NCBI GenBank assembly: GCA_030147435.1
Contig: JASKZX010000002.1
Coordinates: 1-9,055 of the forward strand
Direction of reading: 5' to 3'
Length of the DNA: 9,055 nucleotides
Source: Savagea sp.
Lineage (GTDB): Bacteria > Bacillota > Bacilli > Bacillales_A > Planococcaceae
The notes beneath the pieces are model-generated. The model was not told the origin of the DNA and ran no database searches. It saw only the letters and a program-made list of their open reading frames with translations. This document shows, piece after piece, positions 1 through 6,017 of this stretch (positions are counted from its first letter, which is position 1; each line of letters starts with the position of its first letter). The position numbers and the translations under genes were made by a program.

Positions 1-1482
1 TTTCGGTAGTAAATCTCCTTCTCCCTCATTATGTACTTGTCCGATCATATATTTCCAAAAGGTGTATGAAAAAGCGACTTCTTTTGAGTGAATAGCCGCA
101 TCGATCATTTGATGCGCTTCATCGATAATGCATCCCCCTGCTCGTTCTACTAATGTTGCACTTTCTTCGGAAGACATTAACCACGCATGATTTGTAAAAA
201 TAAGATGCGCTTCTTTCGCTTCTAACCAAGCACGCAAATGAAAGTCTGCTCGTTTTTCATCATCGCTTTCTACTGCTTCACTTTTCCGTAAACGGTCAAT
301 AATTAAATGTCCTCCACCTGATACATTTAATTCTTCTAAGTCTCCTACGTCTGTTTCCATCAACCAAACGAACACTTGCATGATCGCTAATGTTTCATCA
401 TAGGAATGATCCGTCGTTTCGAGGAGACGTAAAAAACGTTCAAATGAAAAGTAATGGTTCCGTCCTTTTAATATAGCGATACGCAGCGGTTGGCCGACCA
501 TTTTTTCTACTTTAGGTATCTCTTTTTCTACTAATTGATCGACTAAATGATTCGTATACGTACTAATTACGACACTCGTATTTTTCCAAATCGCATAAAC
601 GGCCGCAGGGTATAAATAACCTAATGACTTCCCTACTCCTGTCGGCACTTCTGCAACGACTTCTTCTCCCTTCGTTAACGATGCCCAAACAGTGTCCATA
701 AAGTTCAGTTGTGGTTCTCGGCGAACGAACGAAGGATGTGCTCGTTGAAGAATTTCCATTTTCTCTTGATGAGTCGCTGGAAAATGTAACGTCGAGCGAT
801 TCGTTACTTCTTTCTTATCACGCTTTTTATAAGGGATCCCTTGATAGACGTCATATGGCACCGGGTTCGGGCGCTTACCTTTTAATAAATGATAAAACAA
901 TGTCGATACATTCGATTGCAAAGTGAATGAACGACGATGGAGTTGTTGTAACGTTGCTGTTGGTAAATATAATAATTTCTCATAACAACGCATCAATAAA
1001 TGAGCAGTAGCTTCCGCATCATCATCTGCTCGGTGAGCACGTTGTAGTGGTAGTTGGAGTTGACTTGCTAAATCTTGCAAACGATAACTATATGCTGATG
1101 GAAAAGCAATTTTTGCCAACTCTACCGTATCGATCGTTTCTCCTTTCCACGGCTCAACCCCACAGCGCTCCCATTCATAATGTAAAAAAGATAAATCAAA
1201 CTGAGTGTTGTGGGCAACAAAAGTCGTTCCTTCCAATTGTTGAGCGACTTCTTTGGCAATCGCATCAAATGTTGGAGCATCTTTTACATCTTCATCTGTT
1301 ATAGACGTTAATTCAGAGATAAATGGTGGAATCGGCTGTTCAGGTTGTACAAATGTAGAATAACGATCGACGATTTTTTTATTTTTCACAAATACGATAG
1401 CAATTTGAATCATTCGATCTCCTTTTTCCGGAGAATGTCCTGTCGTTTCTAAATCAACTACCGCATACGTTGTTTCTTTCAT
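1..1482 (-). CDS. dinG: DinG-type 3'-5' exonuclease / superfamily 2 helicase-like protein, partial (C-terminus beyond window)
   Basis: This is the N-terminal 494 residues of a Bacilli-type DinG; the reading frame is still open at the left edge. Residues 1 to about 170 are a DEDDh exonuclease domain: DLETTG gives D10 and E12, HNTQFD gives D96, and HRADDDA gives H150 and D155. A Q-motif-like segment precedes the Walker A motif PTGVGKS (K285), and a DEAH box follows at D454-H457, so the second half is the XPD/DinG-like ATPase. No cysteine lies between Walker A and the DEAH box except the one directly before it, so the Fe-S cluster of E. coli DinG is absent. The S. aureus homologue is reported to act as a nuclease without helicase activity, and this protein may do the same; that is inference. 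The ATG at 1482 has AGGAAG 10 nt upstream. The gene follows the pan operon terminator and appears to have its own SOS-type promoter. Confidence 0.93.
   Translation of the reverse strand, partial: MKETTYAVVDLETTGHSPEKGDRMIQIAIVFVKNKKIVDRYSTFVQPEQPIPPFISELTSITDEDVKDAPTFDAIAKEVAQQLEGTTFVAHNTQFDLSFLHYEWERCGVEPWKGETIDTVELAKIAFPSAYSYRLQDLASQLQLPLQRAHRADDDAEATAHLLMRCYEKLLYLPTATLQQLHRRSFTLQSNVSTLFYHLLKGKRPNPVPYDVYQGIPYKKRDKKEVTNRSTLHFPATHQEKMEILQRAHPSFVRREPQLNFMDTVWASLTKGEEVVAEVPTGVGKSLGYLYPAAVYAIWKNTSVVISTYTNHLVDQLVEKEIPKVEKMVGQPLRIAILKGRNHYFSFERFLRLLETTDHSYDETLAIMQVFVWLMETDVGDLEELNVSGGGHLIIDRLRKSEAVESDDEKRADFHLRAWLEAKEAHLIFTNHAWLMSSEESATLVERAGGCIIDEAHQMIDAAIHSKEVAFSYTFWKYMIGQVHNEGEGDLLPK
1465..1479. 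repeat. 15-nt direct repeat, copy 1 (codons 2-6 of dinG)
   Basis: Read on the minus strand, this 15-mer (AAAGAAACAACGTAT) is codons 2 to 6 of dinG. An identical copy lies 80 nt upstream at 1545-1559. Confidence 0.85.
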
Positions 1483-1517
1483 AAATTATCAGCTTCCTAT
1501 TATTATATGCTAAACAA

Positions 1518-1526
1518 ATTGTAACA
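1518..1526 (-). promoter_or_regulatory. Candidate extended -10 promoter of dinG
   Basis: The minus strand reads TGT followed by TACAAT, a five-of-six match to the -10 consensus with the extended TGn element. No good -35 box lies at 16 to 18 nt spacing (best match 3 of 6), which an extended -10 can tolerate. The predicted start point near 1511 leaves a leader of about 30 nt containing the AGGAAG ribosome binding site. The element overlaps the LexA-like box, as expected for a repressed promoter. Confidence 0.4.
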
Positions 1527-1534
1527 TATGTTCG
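1521..1534 (-). promoter_or_regulatory. LexA (SOS) operator-like box upstream of dinG
   Basis: The minus strand reads CGAACATATGTTAC. The Bacillus LexA/DinR box is CGAACRNRYGTTYC, so 13 of 14 positions agree and only the Y position (here A) deviates. The left half-site CGAAC is perfect. The box overlaps the candidate -10 element of dinG, a gene that is LexA-controlled in E. coli. Repression by LexA with induction by DNA damage is inferred from motif and position. Confidence 0.62.
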
Positions 1535-1544
1535 AAACGTTCTG

Positions 1545-1559
1545 ATACGTTGTTTCTTT
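1545..1559. repeat. 15-nt direct repeat, copy 2 (upstream of dinG)
   Basis: This is an exact copy of the 15 bases encoding dinG codons 2 to 6. Including flanks, about 19 of 21 bases match the dinG start, with the ATG replaced by AAA. It lies between the panD-like terminator and the LexA-like box and opens no reading frame of its own. Confidence 0.85.
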
Positions 1560-1569
1560 TTTAAAATCG

Positions 1570-1594
1570 AAAAAGCCGAGAAAAAATTCTCGGC
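1570..1594 (-). terminator. Intrinsic terminator of the panB-panC-panD-like operon
   Basis: On the minus strand a perfect 8-bp stem (GCCGAGAA with TTCTCGGC, 1587-1594 paired with 1575-1582) closes a 4-nt loop and is followed by five T residues and a second short T run. It starts 7 nt after the stop codon at 1602 and separates the pan operon from dinG. Confidence 0.92.
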
Positions 1595-1601
1595 TCTCCC
1601 T

Positions 1602-1991
1602 TTATTGTTCCATAGACCATTTCAGTGAATGTCGCGATGCTTCGATAACTTCATTTTCTTCATTGACACGACAACGAATGGATTCATGTGTCAATGCACG
1701 TGCACTTTCTACATAAGCATATGTGCGTAAGATGAGACGGTCGTTCAACTCTAGAAATCCTCCTAAACTTCCGTAAGCGACGACTGCACGACTTTCTGCA
1801 CGTCCTTCTGCAATAACGACGGAAAAACGCTCTTTCGTACGTGGACAAATTACTTCTGCAATTTCTCCAGGCATAATTTGAGCTGCTTCTAATATTTCGC
1901 TATCGACTAATAAATATTCTTCTAATGAATCAATGTGGCGTTCTGTCAATTGGACATAGGCGACTTGACTATTTAAAAATTTTCGAAGCAT
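1602..1991 (-). CDS. PanD-like protein lacking the pyruvoyl self-cleavage site (degenerate aspartate 1-decarboxylase)
   Basis: The 129-residue product has PanD length (126-127 residues in E. coli and B. subtilis), sits in the panD position after panC and aligns along its full length. Shared landmarks include the MxR start, T16-E17, D30 after a hydrophobic strand, R55 (canonical R54), and G74. The essential Gly24-Ser25 cleavage pair is not there: the stretch reads D21-S-L-E-E-Y26, with E25-Y26 at the cleavage position after a one-residue insertion. Canonical K9 is Q, H11 is A, T57 is V58, Y58 is V59 and N72 is Y73. It should therefore not make the pyruvoyl group or decarboxylate aspartate to beta-alanine. 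The frame is intact, so it is not a simple pseudogene. The ATG at 1991 was chosen because AAGGAGG, overlapping the panC stop, lies 8 nt upstream; a TTG at 2030 would only extend it into panC. A structural or regulatory role, or a changed activity, is open. Confidence 0.8.
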   Translation of the reverse strand: MLRKFLNSQVAYVQLTERHIDSLEEYLLVDSEILEAAQIMPGEIAEVICPRTKERFSVVIAEGRAESRAVVAYGSLGGFLELNDRLILRTYAYVESARALTHESIRCRVNEENEVIEASRHSLKWSMEQ

Positions 1992-2004
1992 CTTTACTTC
2001 CTCC

Positions 2005-2847
2005 TTAACGCGCAATGATGACGTTATCAATTAAACGCGTTTTTGAAAAATGAACCGCACAAGCTAAAACAAATGTTTCTGTCTCTTTTTGCGGAATTGT
2101 AAGTTGAGGATAAGCTAAAAGAGAAACGTAATCAACCGTTCCGCTCGTATTTTTTTCAATCCAATTTTTTGCGACACGTTCTACTTCTTCTACCGTAGCA
2201 CCTTCACGTAAGGCACGTTCCCCGTGCTGTAACGCTTCGTATAACGCTGGTGCTTCTTGTCGTTCTTTTTCTGTCAGGTGAACGTTTCGTGAACTTTTAG
2301 CAAGTCCGTCTTCTTCACGATACGTAGGAACGCGAACGATTTTTGTTCGGAAGTTATAATCACGCACGAACGATTCAACAATCGCTAATTGCTGTACATC
2401 TTTCATACCAAAATATGCACGATCTGGGTCCACGATATTCAATAATTTTAAAATCACTTGCAACACACCGTCAAAATGTGTCGGACGACTCGCACCACAT
2501 AAAACATTTGCCATCTCTCCTGGAAGGATGCGAATCCCTGCGTCTGTCGGATACATCGTCTCCGGAGTTGGTGTGAAGACGTAATCAACCCCTGCATCTT
2601 TTGCTAATTGTAAGTCTCTTTCTGTATCACGCGGATATTCATCAAAATCTTCATCTGGCCCAAATTGTGTCGGGTTGACAAATATACTTAAGACGACGAG
2701 GTCCGTTTCTTGTTTTGCTCGTTCAATCAGCGACAAATGACCTTCATGTAAAAAACCCATCGTTGCGACATATCCGACTGTTTTTCCTTCACGATGCTCA
2801 CGTGCGACTGCTTCTTGCATCTCTTGAGGATATTCATAAACGCGCAT
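2005..2847 (-). CDS. panC: Pantothenate synthetase (pantoate--beta-alanine ligase)
   Basis: The 280-residue protein joins pantoate and beta-alanine using ATP, the last step of pantothenate (vitamin B5) synthesis, in the cytoplasm. The HIGH-like motif LHEGH is at 33-37, NPTQFGPDED at 58-67 supplies Q61, YFGMKDVQQ at 145-153 supplies K149, D150 and Q153, and SSRN is at 185-188. Length and motif order are normal for the family. Several conserved positions differ: TMG is preceded by A28 where Pro is usual, RPTHF has T123 for Gly, Q130 replaces the usual Thr, and GLAKSSRN has K184 for Met. The residues expected to contact substrate remain, so activity is likely. The ATG shares one base with the panB stop (TAATG), and AAAGGAG lies about 10 nt upstream, so translation is coupled to panB. 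Confidence 0.95.
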   Translation of the reverse strand: MRVYEYPQEMQEAVAREHREGKTVGYVATMGFLHEGHLSLIERAKQETDLVVLSIFVNPTQFGPDEDFDEYPRDTERDLQLAKDAGVDYVFTPTPETMYPTDAGIRILPGEMANVLCGASRPTHFDGVLQVILKLLNIVDPDRAYFGMKDVQQLAIVESFVRDYNFRTKIVRVPTYREEDGLAKSSRNVHLTEKERQEAPALYEALQHGERALREGATVEEVERVAKNWIEKNTSGTVDYVSLLAYPQLTIPQKETETFVLACAVHFSKTRLIDNVIIAR

Positions 2848-3692
2848 TACTGATCGTCTCCTTTTGCTCCGTAGAGAGAAGATAACTCTTCTTCTTTCAT
2901 CGTGAAGTGGTGTTTTTCTGTTGGAAATGTTCCTTCTTTTACCGCTTCAACGTAACGCGTCATTCCGTCTTTTGCTACTTCTCCAGCTTCTGCGAACACT
3001 TCGACAAACTTCGGTACGTAATGATCGCCGTAACGAATCATATCATTGACGACGAGTACTTGTCCGTCCGTTTCTTTACCAGCGCCAATTCCGATAACCG
3101 GAATATTTACCGCTTCTGAAACTTCTTTTGCTAACTGGTGAGGAATCATTTCAACGACGAGCATAACTGCTCCTGCTCGTTCGCAAGCTTTTGCATCTTC
3201 AATAAGTTGCTTCGCTTGAGAAGCCGTTTTTCCTTGAACTTTATATCCTCCTTGCACGGCAGCTGATTGTGGTAACAACCCTAAATGAGCAACTGTCGGA
3301 ATACCTGCTTCTGTTAAAAGAGCAATTTTATCGATCACTCGTCCTGCTCCTTCTAATTTCAAAGCGTCTGCATCCGTTTCTTGATACATGCGAATCGCTG
3401 TTTCTAGCGTCACATCTTCTGAACGGTGATACGAACCAAATGGCATGTCAACGACGACGAACGTATCCGCTGCGCCTCGTCGAACTGCTCTTGCATGATG
3501 AATCATATCATCCACAGTTACTTTCACTGTAGAATCGTACCCGAGTACGACCATTCCGAGAGAATCCCCTACTAAAATTGTGTCGACTCCTGCTTGTTCT
3601 GCTAAACGTGCTGTCGGATAATCGTATGCTGTGAGCATAACGATTTTTTCACCGGACATTTTCATCTTTTTAAAATCTGTTGTTGTTTTCAT
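2847..3692 (-). CDS. panB: 3-methyl-2-oxobutanoate hydroxymethyltransferase (ketopantoate hydroxymethyltransferase)
   Basis: The 281-residue enzyme transfers a hydroxymethyl group from 5,10-methylenetetrahydrofolate to 2-oxoisovalerate to give ketopantoate, the first committed step of pantothenate synthesis. It is a TIM-barrel protein with all family signatures: VGDSLGM with metal ligand D43, [10 protein letters not shown] with metal ligand D82, ALKLEGA with K112 and E114, VAHLGLLPQ, and VVEMIP with its catalytic Glu near residue 180. Length is normal. The ATG at 3692 has AGGAGG 7 nt upstream. It is the first gene of panB-panC-panD-like, separated from birA by a terminator, and its ribosome binding site can be caught in a leader hairpin described separately. 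The ketopantoate reductase step (panE) is not encoded in the window. Confidence 0.97.
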   Translation of the reverse strand: MKTTTDFKKMKMSGEKIVMLTAYDYPTARLAEQAGVDTILVGDSLGMVVLGYDSTVKVTVDDMIHHARAVRRGAADTFVVVDMPFGSYHRSEDVTLETAIRMYQETDADALKLEGAGRVIDKIALLTEAGIPTVAHLGLLPQSAAVQGGYKVQGKTASQAKQLIEDAKACERAGAVMLVVEMIPHQLAKEVSEAVNIPVIGIGAGKETDGQVLVVNDMIRYGDHYVPKFVEVFAEAGEVAKDGMTRYVEAVKEGTFPTEKHHFTMKEEELSSLYGAKGDDQ

Positions 3693-3697
3693 TTCTT

Positions 3698-3764
3698 TTC
3701 CTCCTGTTAGGAAGGAATATGTCTATGTATGCGCTTCCTTAGCATCCGAAGACATATCCGTCCT
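3698..3764 (-). promoter_or_regulatory. Structured panB leader with mutually exclusive stem and anti-SD hairpin (possible pan-type RNA switch)
   Basis: Read on the minus strand, positions 3764-3750 can pair with 3724-3709 to form a 14-bp stem with one 1x1 mismatch (3760/3713) and one bulged T (3717). A short inner helix (3745-3742 with 3732-3729) closes a 9-nt loop. The 3' arm, TTCCTTCCT at 3717-3709, can instead pair with AGG-AGGAA at 3705-3698, an 8-bp hairpin with one bulge that hides the panB ribosome binding site AGGAGG (3705-3700). The two folds exclude each other, as in a translational riboswitch or protein-controlled leader. A 'pan' RNA motif is known upstream of pantothenate genes in Firmicutes. 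Location and hairpin size suit it, but I cannot confirm its consensus by eye. Confidence 0.5.
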
Positions 3765-3806
3765 TGTCTTTTTTCATGATCAAGGCAGATAACTACTTTA
3801 CTTATT

Positions 3807-3850
3807 AAAAAAAGCGATAGTGCAGCTCGCTTGATACTGCCCATCGCTTT
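3807..3850 (-). terminator. Intrinsic terminator of the ypjD-dapB-bshA-cca-birA operon
   Basis: On the minus strand AAAGCGAT (3850-3843) pairs with ATCGCTTT (3818-3811), an inner GCAG/CTGC helix (3840-3837 with 3825-3822) extends it, and a run of seven T residues at 3813-3807 follows. It lies 34 nt after the birA stop. It implies that panB is transcribed from its own promoter, although I found no convincing -35/-10 pair between here and the panB leader. Confidence 0.85.
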
Positions 3851-3883
3851 GTACTATATCAAATTATTTTTCATTTGTACATC

Positions 3884-4861
3884 TTACGGCATTCGAGAAA
3901 TATCTGCTGAATAAATCGAACGTATCGTTCCATCGTCGAGACGTACTTTTAAAAGTCCTTCATCTGAAATACCTAATGCTTCTCCTTCAAGAACCTCATC
4001 AACGAGTGTTGCTCGAATTCGTTTGCCTGTCGTAATAGAATAGCTTTCCCAAAGTAAACGAATCGGTCCGAACCCTTCTTTTTCATAAATCGAAATATAC
4101 TTTTCCATATATTTTAAAATCGCTGCAATGATCGGTGCGCGGTCCCACTTTTTATCCGTTTTCATACGAAGGGATGTCGCAATTTCTCGTAGTTCTTCTG
4201 GGAAATCTGTCGCTTGTTGATTCACATTCATTCCGATCCCAACAATAATTGCTTGAATACGGTCGGGCTCAGCTTGTAGTTCCGTTAAAATTCCCGTTAG
4301 CTTTAAATCACCTAACAAAATATCATTCGGCCATTTAATTTGCGCTTCCACACCTGTTACTTCTTTCAATGCTTGGACAATCGCTACTGCTGTTACTAAT
4401 GTTACTTGCGGTGCTTCTTGAAACGTTAAATCGGGTCGAAGGATGACACTCATCCAAATACCTGAGCCTTTCGTGGACTCCCAAGGACGCGCGAGACGAC
4501 CTTTACCAGCTGTTTGTTCATCAGCGATAATAATCGTTCCATCAGGTGCTCCTTCTTGTGCTCGTTGATGAGCGATTAACTGTGTAGATTCACACGTCTC
4601 GTACGTTTCAATCACTTTCCCATAACGATTCGTCTCAAGTAAAGGAGCGACGTGGGCTTTTTCAATACGGTCTGGAAAGTCGTGTAAAACGTAACCTTTC
4701 TTCCGAATAGACTCGATTTGGTACCCTTCCGTTTCTAATTCTTTAATCCATTTCCATACAGCAGTTCGGCTGAGCCCTAATGTATCTGCCATTTGCTGAC
4801 CTGATACAGGCTCTCCTTCTTCTTCCATTAATAGTTGTAATACTTTATCTTTCGTTGTCAC
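3884..4861 (-). CDS. birA: Bifunctional biotin--[acetyl-CoA carboxylase] ligase / biotin operon repressor
   Basis: The 325-residue protein activates biotin to biotinyl-AMP and transfers it to the biotin carboxyl carrier of acetyl-CoA carboxylase and related enzymes. The group II type seen here also represses biotin genes. Residues 1-60 form a winged helix-turn-helix (SGQQMADTLGLSRTAVWKW). The catalytic domain carries the biotinyl-AMP loop GKGRLARPW at 119-127, KWPND at 176-180 and KLTGIL with K187. A C-terminal SH3-like domain ends the protein. The first codon is GTG at 4861, because no ATG occurs before the helix-turn-helix; it lies inside the last codons of cca (17-nt overlap), with AAGGAG 13 nt upstream, rather far. 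It is the last gene of its operon. No biotin synthesis gene is in the window to serve as target. Confidence 0.95.
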   Translation of the reverse strand: MTTKDKVLQLLMEEEGEPVSGQQMADTLGLSRTAVWKWIKELETEGYQIESIRKKGYVLHDFPDRIEKAHVAPLLETNRYGKVIETYETCESTQLIAHQRAQEGAPDGTIIIADEQTAGKGRLARPWESTKGSGIWMSVILRPDLTFQEAPQVTLVTAVAIVQALKEVTGVEAQIKWPNDILLGDLKLTGILTELQAEPDRIQAIIVGIGMNVNQQATDFPEELREIATSLRMKTDKKWDRAPIIAAILKYMEKYISIYEKEGFGPIRLLWESYSITTGKRIRATLVDEVLEGEALGISDEGLLKVRLDDGTIRSIYSADISRMP

Positions 4862-6017
4862 GTTGGCGGATCCACTCCTTCAATTGTTCCGGTTCATTTT
4901 CTATTTTTCCTTCTACAACTGCGCGTTCTATTTCATCTAACAATTGTCCGAGCCACGGGCCTCCTTTTCTTTCAAGAAAAGTCATCACTTCTCGTCCTGT
5001 TATAGCAAGGTCCCGTTTCGAACGAATTGGTAATTCATTTTGAAGCTTCTGAATATCTTCAATGGTCATATAATTCTTTCCTTCATATGTTCGCCACGAC
5101 TGTACAATACGTATTGTACGTTCGTCGTATGTATATAAATCGTATCGTGTCGGTAGACGATCATTTTGTACACATTGTTCAACATTTCGAGCAAAGCGTT
5201 TTTCATCGTTCGACCATTTATATGCACGTCCTACGTCAGAAAAAGGAACGCCGAAATAATAAGCCCATGTCACCCAACGTTCCATCGGACATTGCGCAAT
5301 CGAGCAATCTGGATAATCGGCTGTAATATTCCCTTCTGAAAAAGCAGGCAATACACTCACAAAACTTAATTTTTTTGCTTCTAACCATGCTCTTTTTTCG
5401 TAAGGCGCAACTGCCCATTTATCAAATTCTTCTTTCATTCGCTCACGAGCAATATGTGAAAACAAACTTTTCTTTTCTTGAATTGCGGTCGCGGTTTGTT
5501 TTTCTAGCTGATAACCGAAGCGAGCGATGAATCGAAAGGCGCGCATCATTCGAAGTGCATCTTCTTCAAAACGTGCAGACGGCTCACCGACAGCTCGTAT
5601 CATTCCTCGTTTCAAGTCTACTTGCCCATCAAAAGGGTCGATCAATTGACCATCTTTCGTTAAAGCCATCGCATTCATCGTAAAATCTCGACGAAGTAAA
5701 TCTTCTTCTAGCGAACGGACAAATTGAACTTCTTTCGGACGACGATAATCGACATATTCCGATTCAGTTCGATACGTCGTTACTTCTAGTTGTTCTCCTT
5801 TTTCTAACACGAGGATCGTACCGTGTTCCTTTCCGACCGGAATTGTTTTTGAAAAAAGAGCTTCTACCTCATCCGGTGTTGCACTCGTTGCGATATCGAT
5901 ATCTTTCGGACGTTCTCCTCGAACGTAATCACGGACAGCTCCTCCGACATAAACAGCTTCATAACCTGCTCGTTCTAATCGCTCTAAAACGTAATGACTC
6001 GCTTTCGTTCCGATCAT
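4845..6017 (-). CDS. cca: CCA tRNA nucleotidyltransferase (CCA-adding enzyme, class II)
   Basis: The 390-residue enzyme builds or repairs the CCA end of tRNAs from CTP and ATP without a nucleic acid template. The head domain shows GGAVRD at 25-30 and the metal-binding pair D39 and D41 in DIDIATS. It is followed by the RRDFTMNAM motif at 109-117 and the nucleotide-selecting EDxxR motif (E152, D153, R156). The C-terminal half (about 220-390) is the variable body and tail that grips the tRNA. Length is close to the B. subtilis protein. The ATG at 6017 overlaps the bshA stop as ATGA (4 nt), and the ribosome binding site is weak, so translation probably depends on ribosomes leaving bshA. Bacterial class II enzymes include separate CC- and A-adding forms; the single copy and Bacilli context favour a full CCA-adding enzyme. 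Confidence 0.95.
   Translation of the reverse strand: MIGTKASHYVLERLERAGYEAVYVGGAVRDYVRGERPKDIDIATSATPDEVEALFSKTIPVGKEHGTILVLEKGEQLEVTTYRTESEYVDYRRPKEVQFVRSLEEDLLRRDFTMNAMALTKDGQLIDPFDGQVDLKRGMIRAVGEPSARFEEDALRMMRAFRFIARFGYQLEKQTATAIQEKKSLFSHIARERMKEEFDKWAVAPYEKRAWLEAKKLSFVSVLPAFSEGNITADYPDCSIAQCPMERWVTWAYYFGVPFSDVGRAYKWSNDEKRFARNVEQCVQNDRLPTRYDLYTYDERTIRIVQSWRTYEGKNYMTIEDIQKLQNELPIRSKRDLAITGREVMTFLERKGGPWLGQLLDEIERAVVEGKIENEPEQLKEWIRQRDNER

Noticed and set aside
711..926. Open frame of 71 codons on the plus strand
   Set aside because: It lies opposite dinG, whose frame is supported by nuclease and ATPase motifs on both sides, and it encodes no recognisable motif.
1047..1304. Open frame of 85 codons on the plus strand
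   Set aside because: It is the antisense shadow of the dinG exonuclease domain and has no supporting ribosome binding site or family match.
1502..1507. Perfect TATAAT on the minus strand before dinG
   Set aside because: Transcription from it would begin within the dinG ribosome binding site (1493-1498), and no -35 box lies at a usable distance; the TACAAT at 1523-1518 fits better.
1602..2030. Longer PanD-like protein starting at TTG 2030
   Set aside because: The extension overlaps panC, has no family counterpart, and the ATG at 1991 has a strong AAGGAGG at a proper distance.
3755..3784. TTGATC as a -35 box for panB, with a -10 about 17 nt later
   Set aside because: The hexamer at that distance (CGGATA) does not resemble a -10 box, and the start would remove the 5' arm of the leader stem.
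3698..3850. T-box leader upstream of panB
   Set aside because: No T-box consensus bulge or antiterminator sequence is present; the terminator here belongs to birA and has no overlapping antiterminator.
5236..5418. Open frame of 60 codons on the minus strand inside cca
   Set aside because: It is out of frame within cca, which is intact, and shows only basic and cysteine-rich composition without a known pattern.
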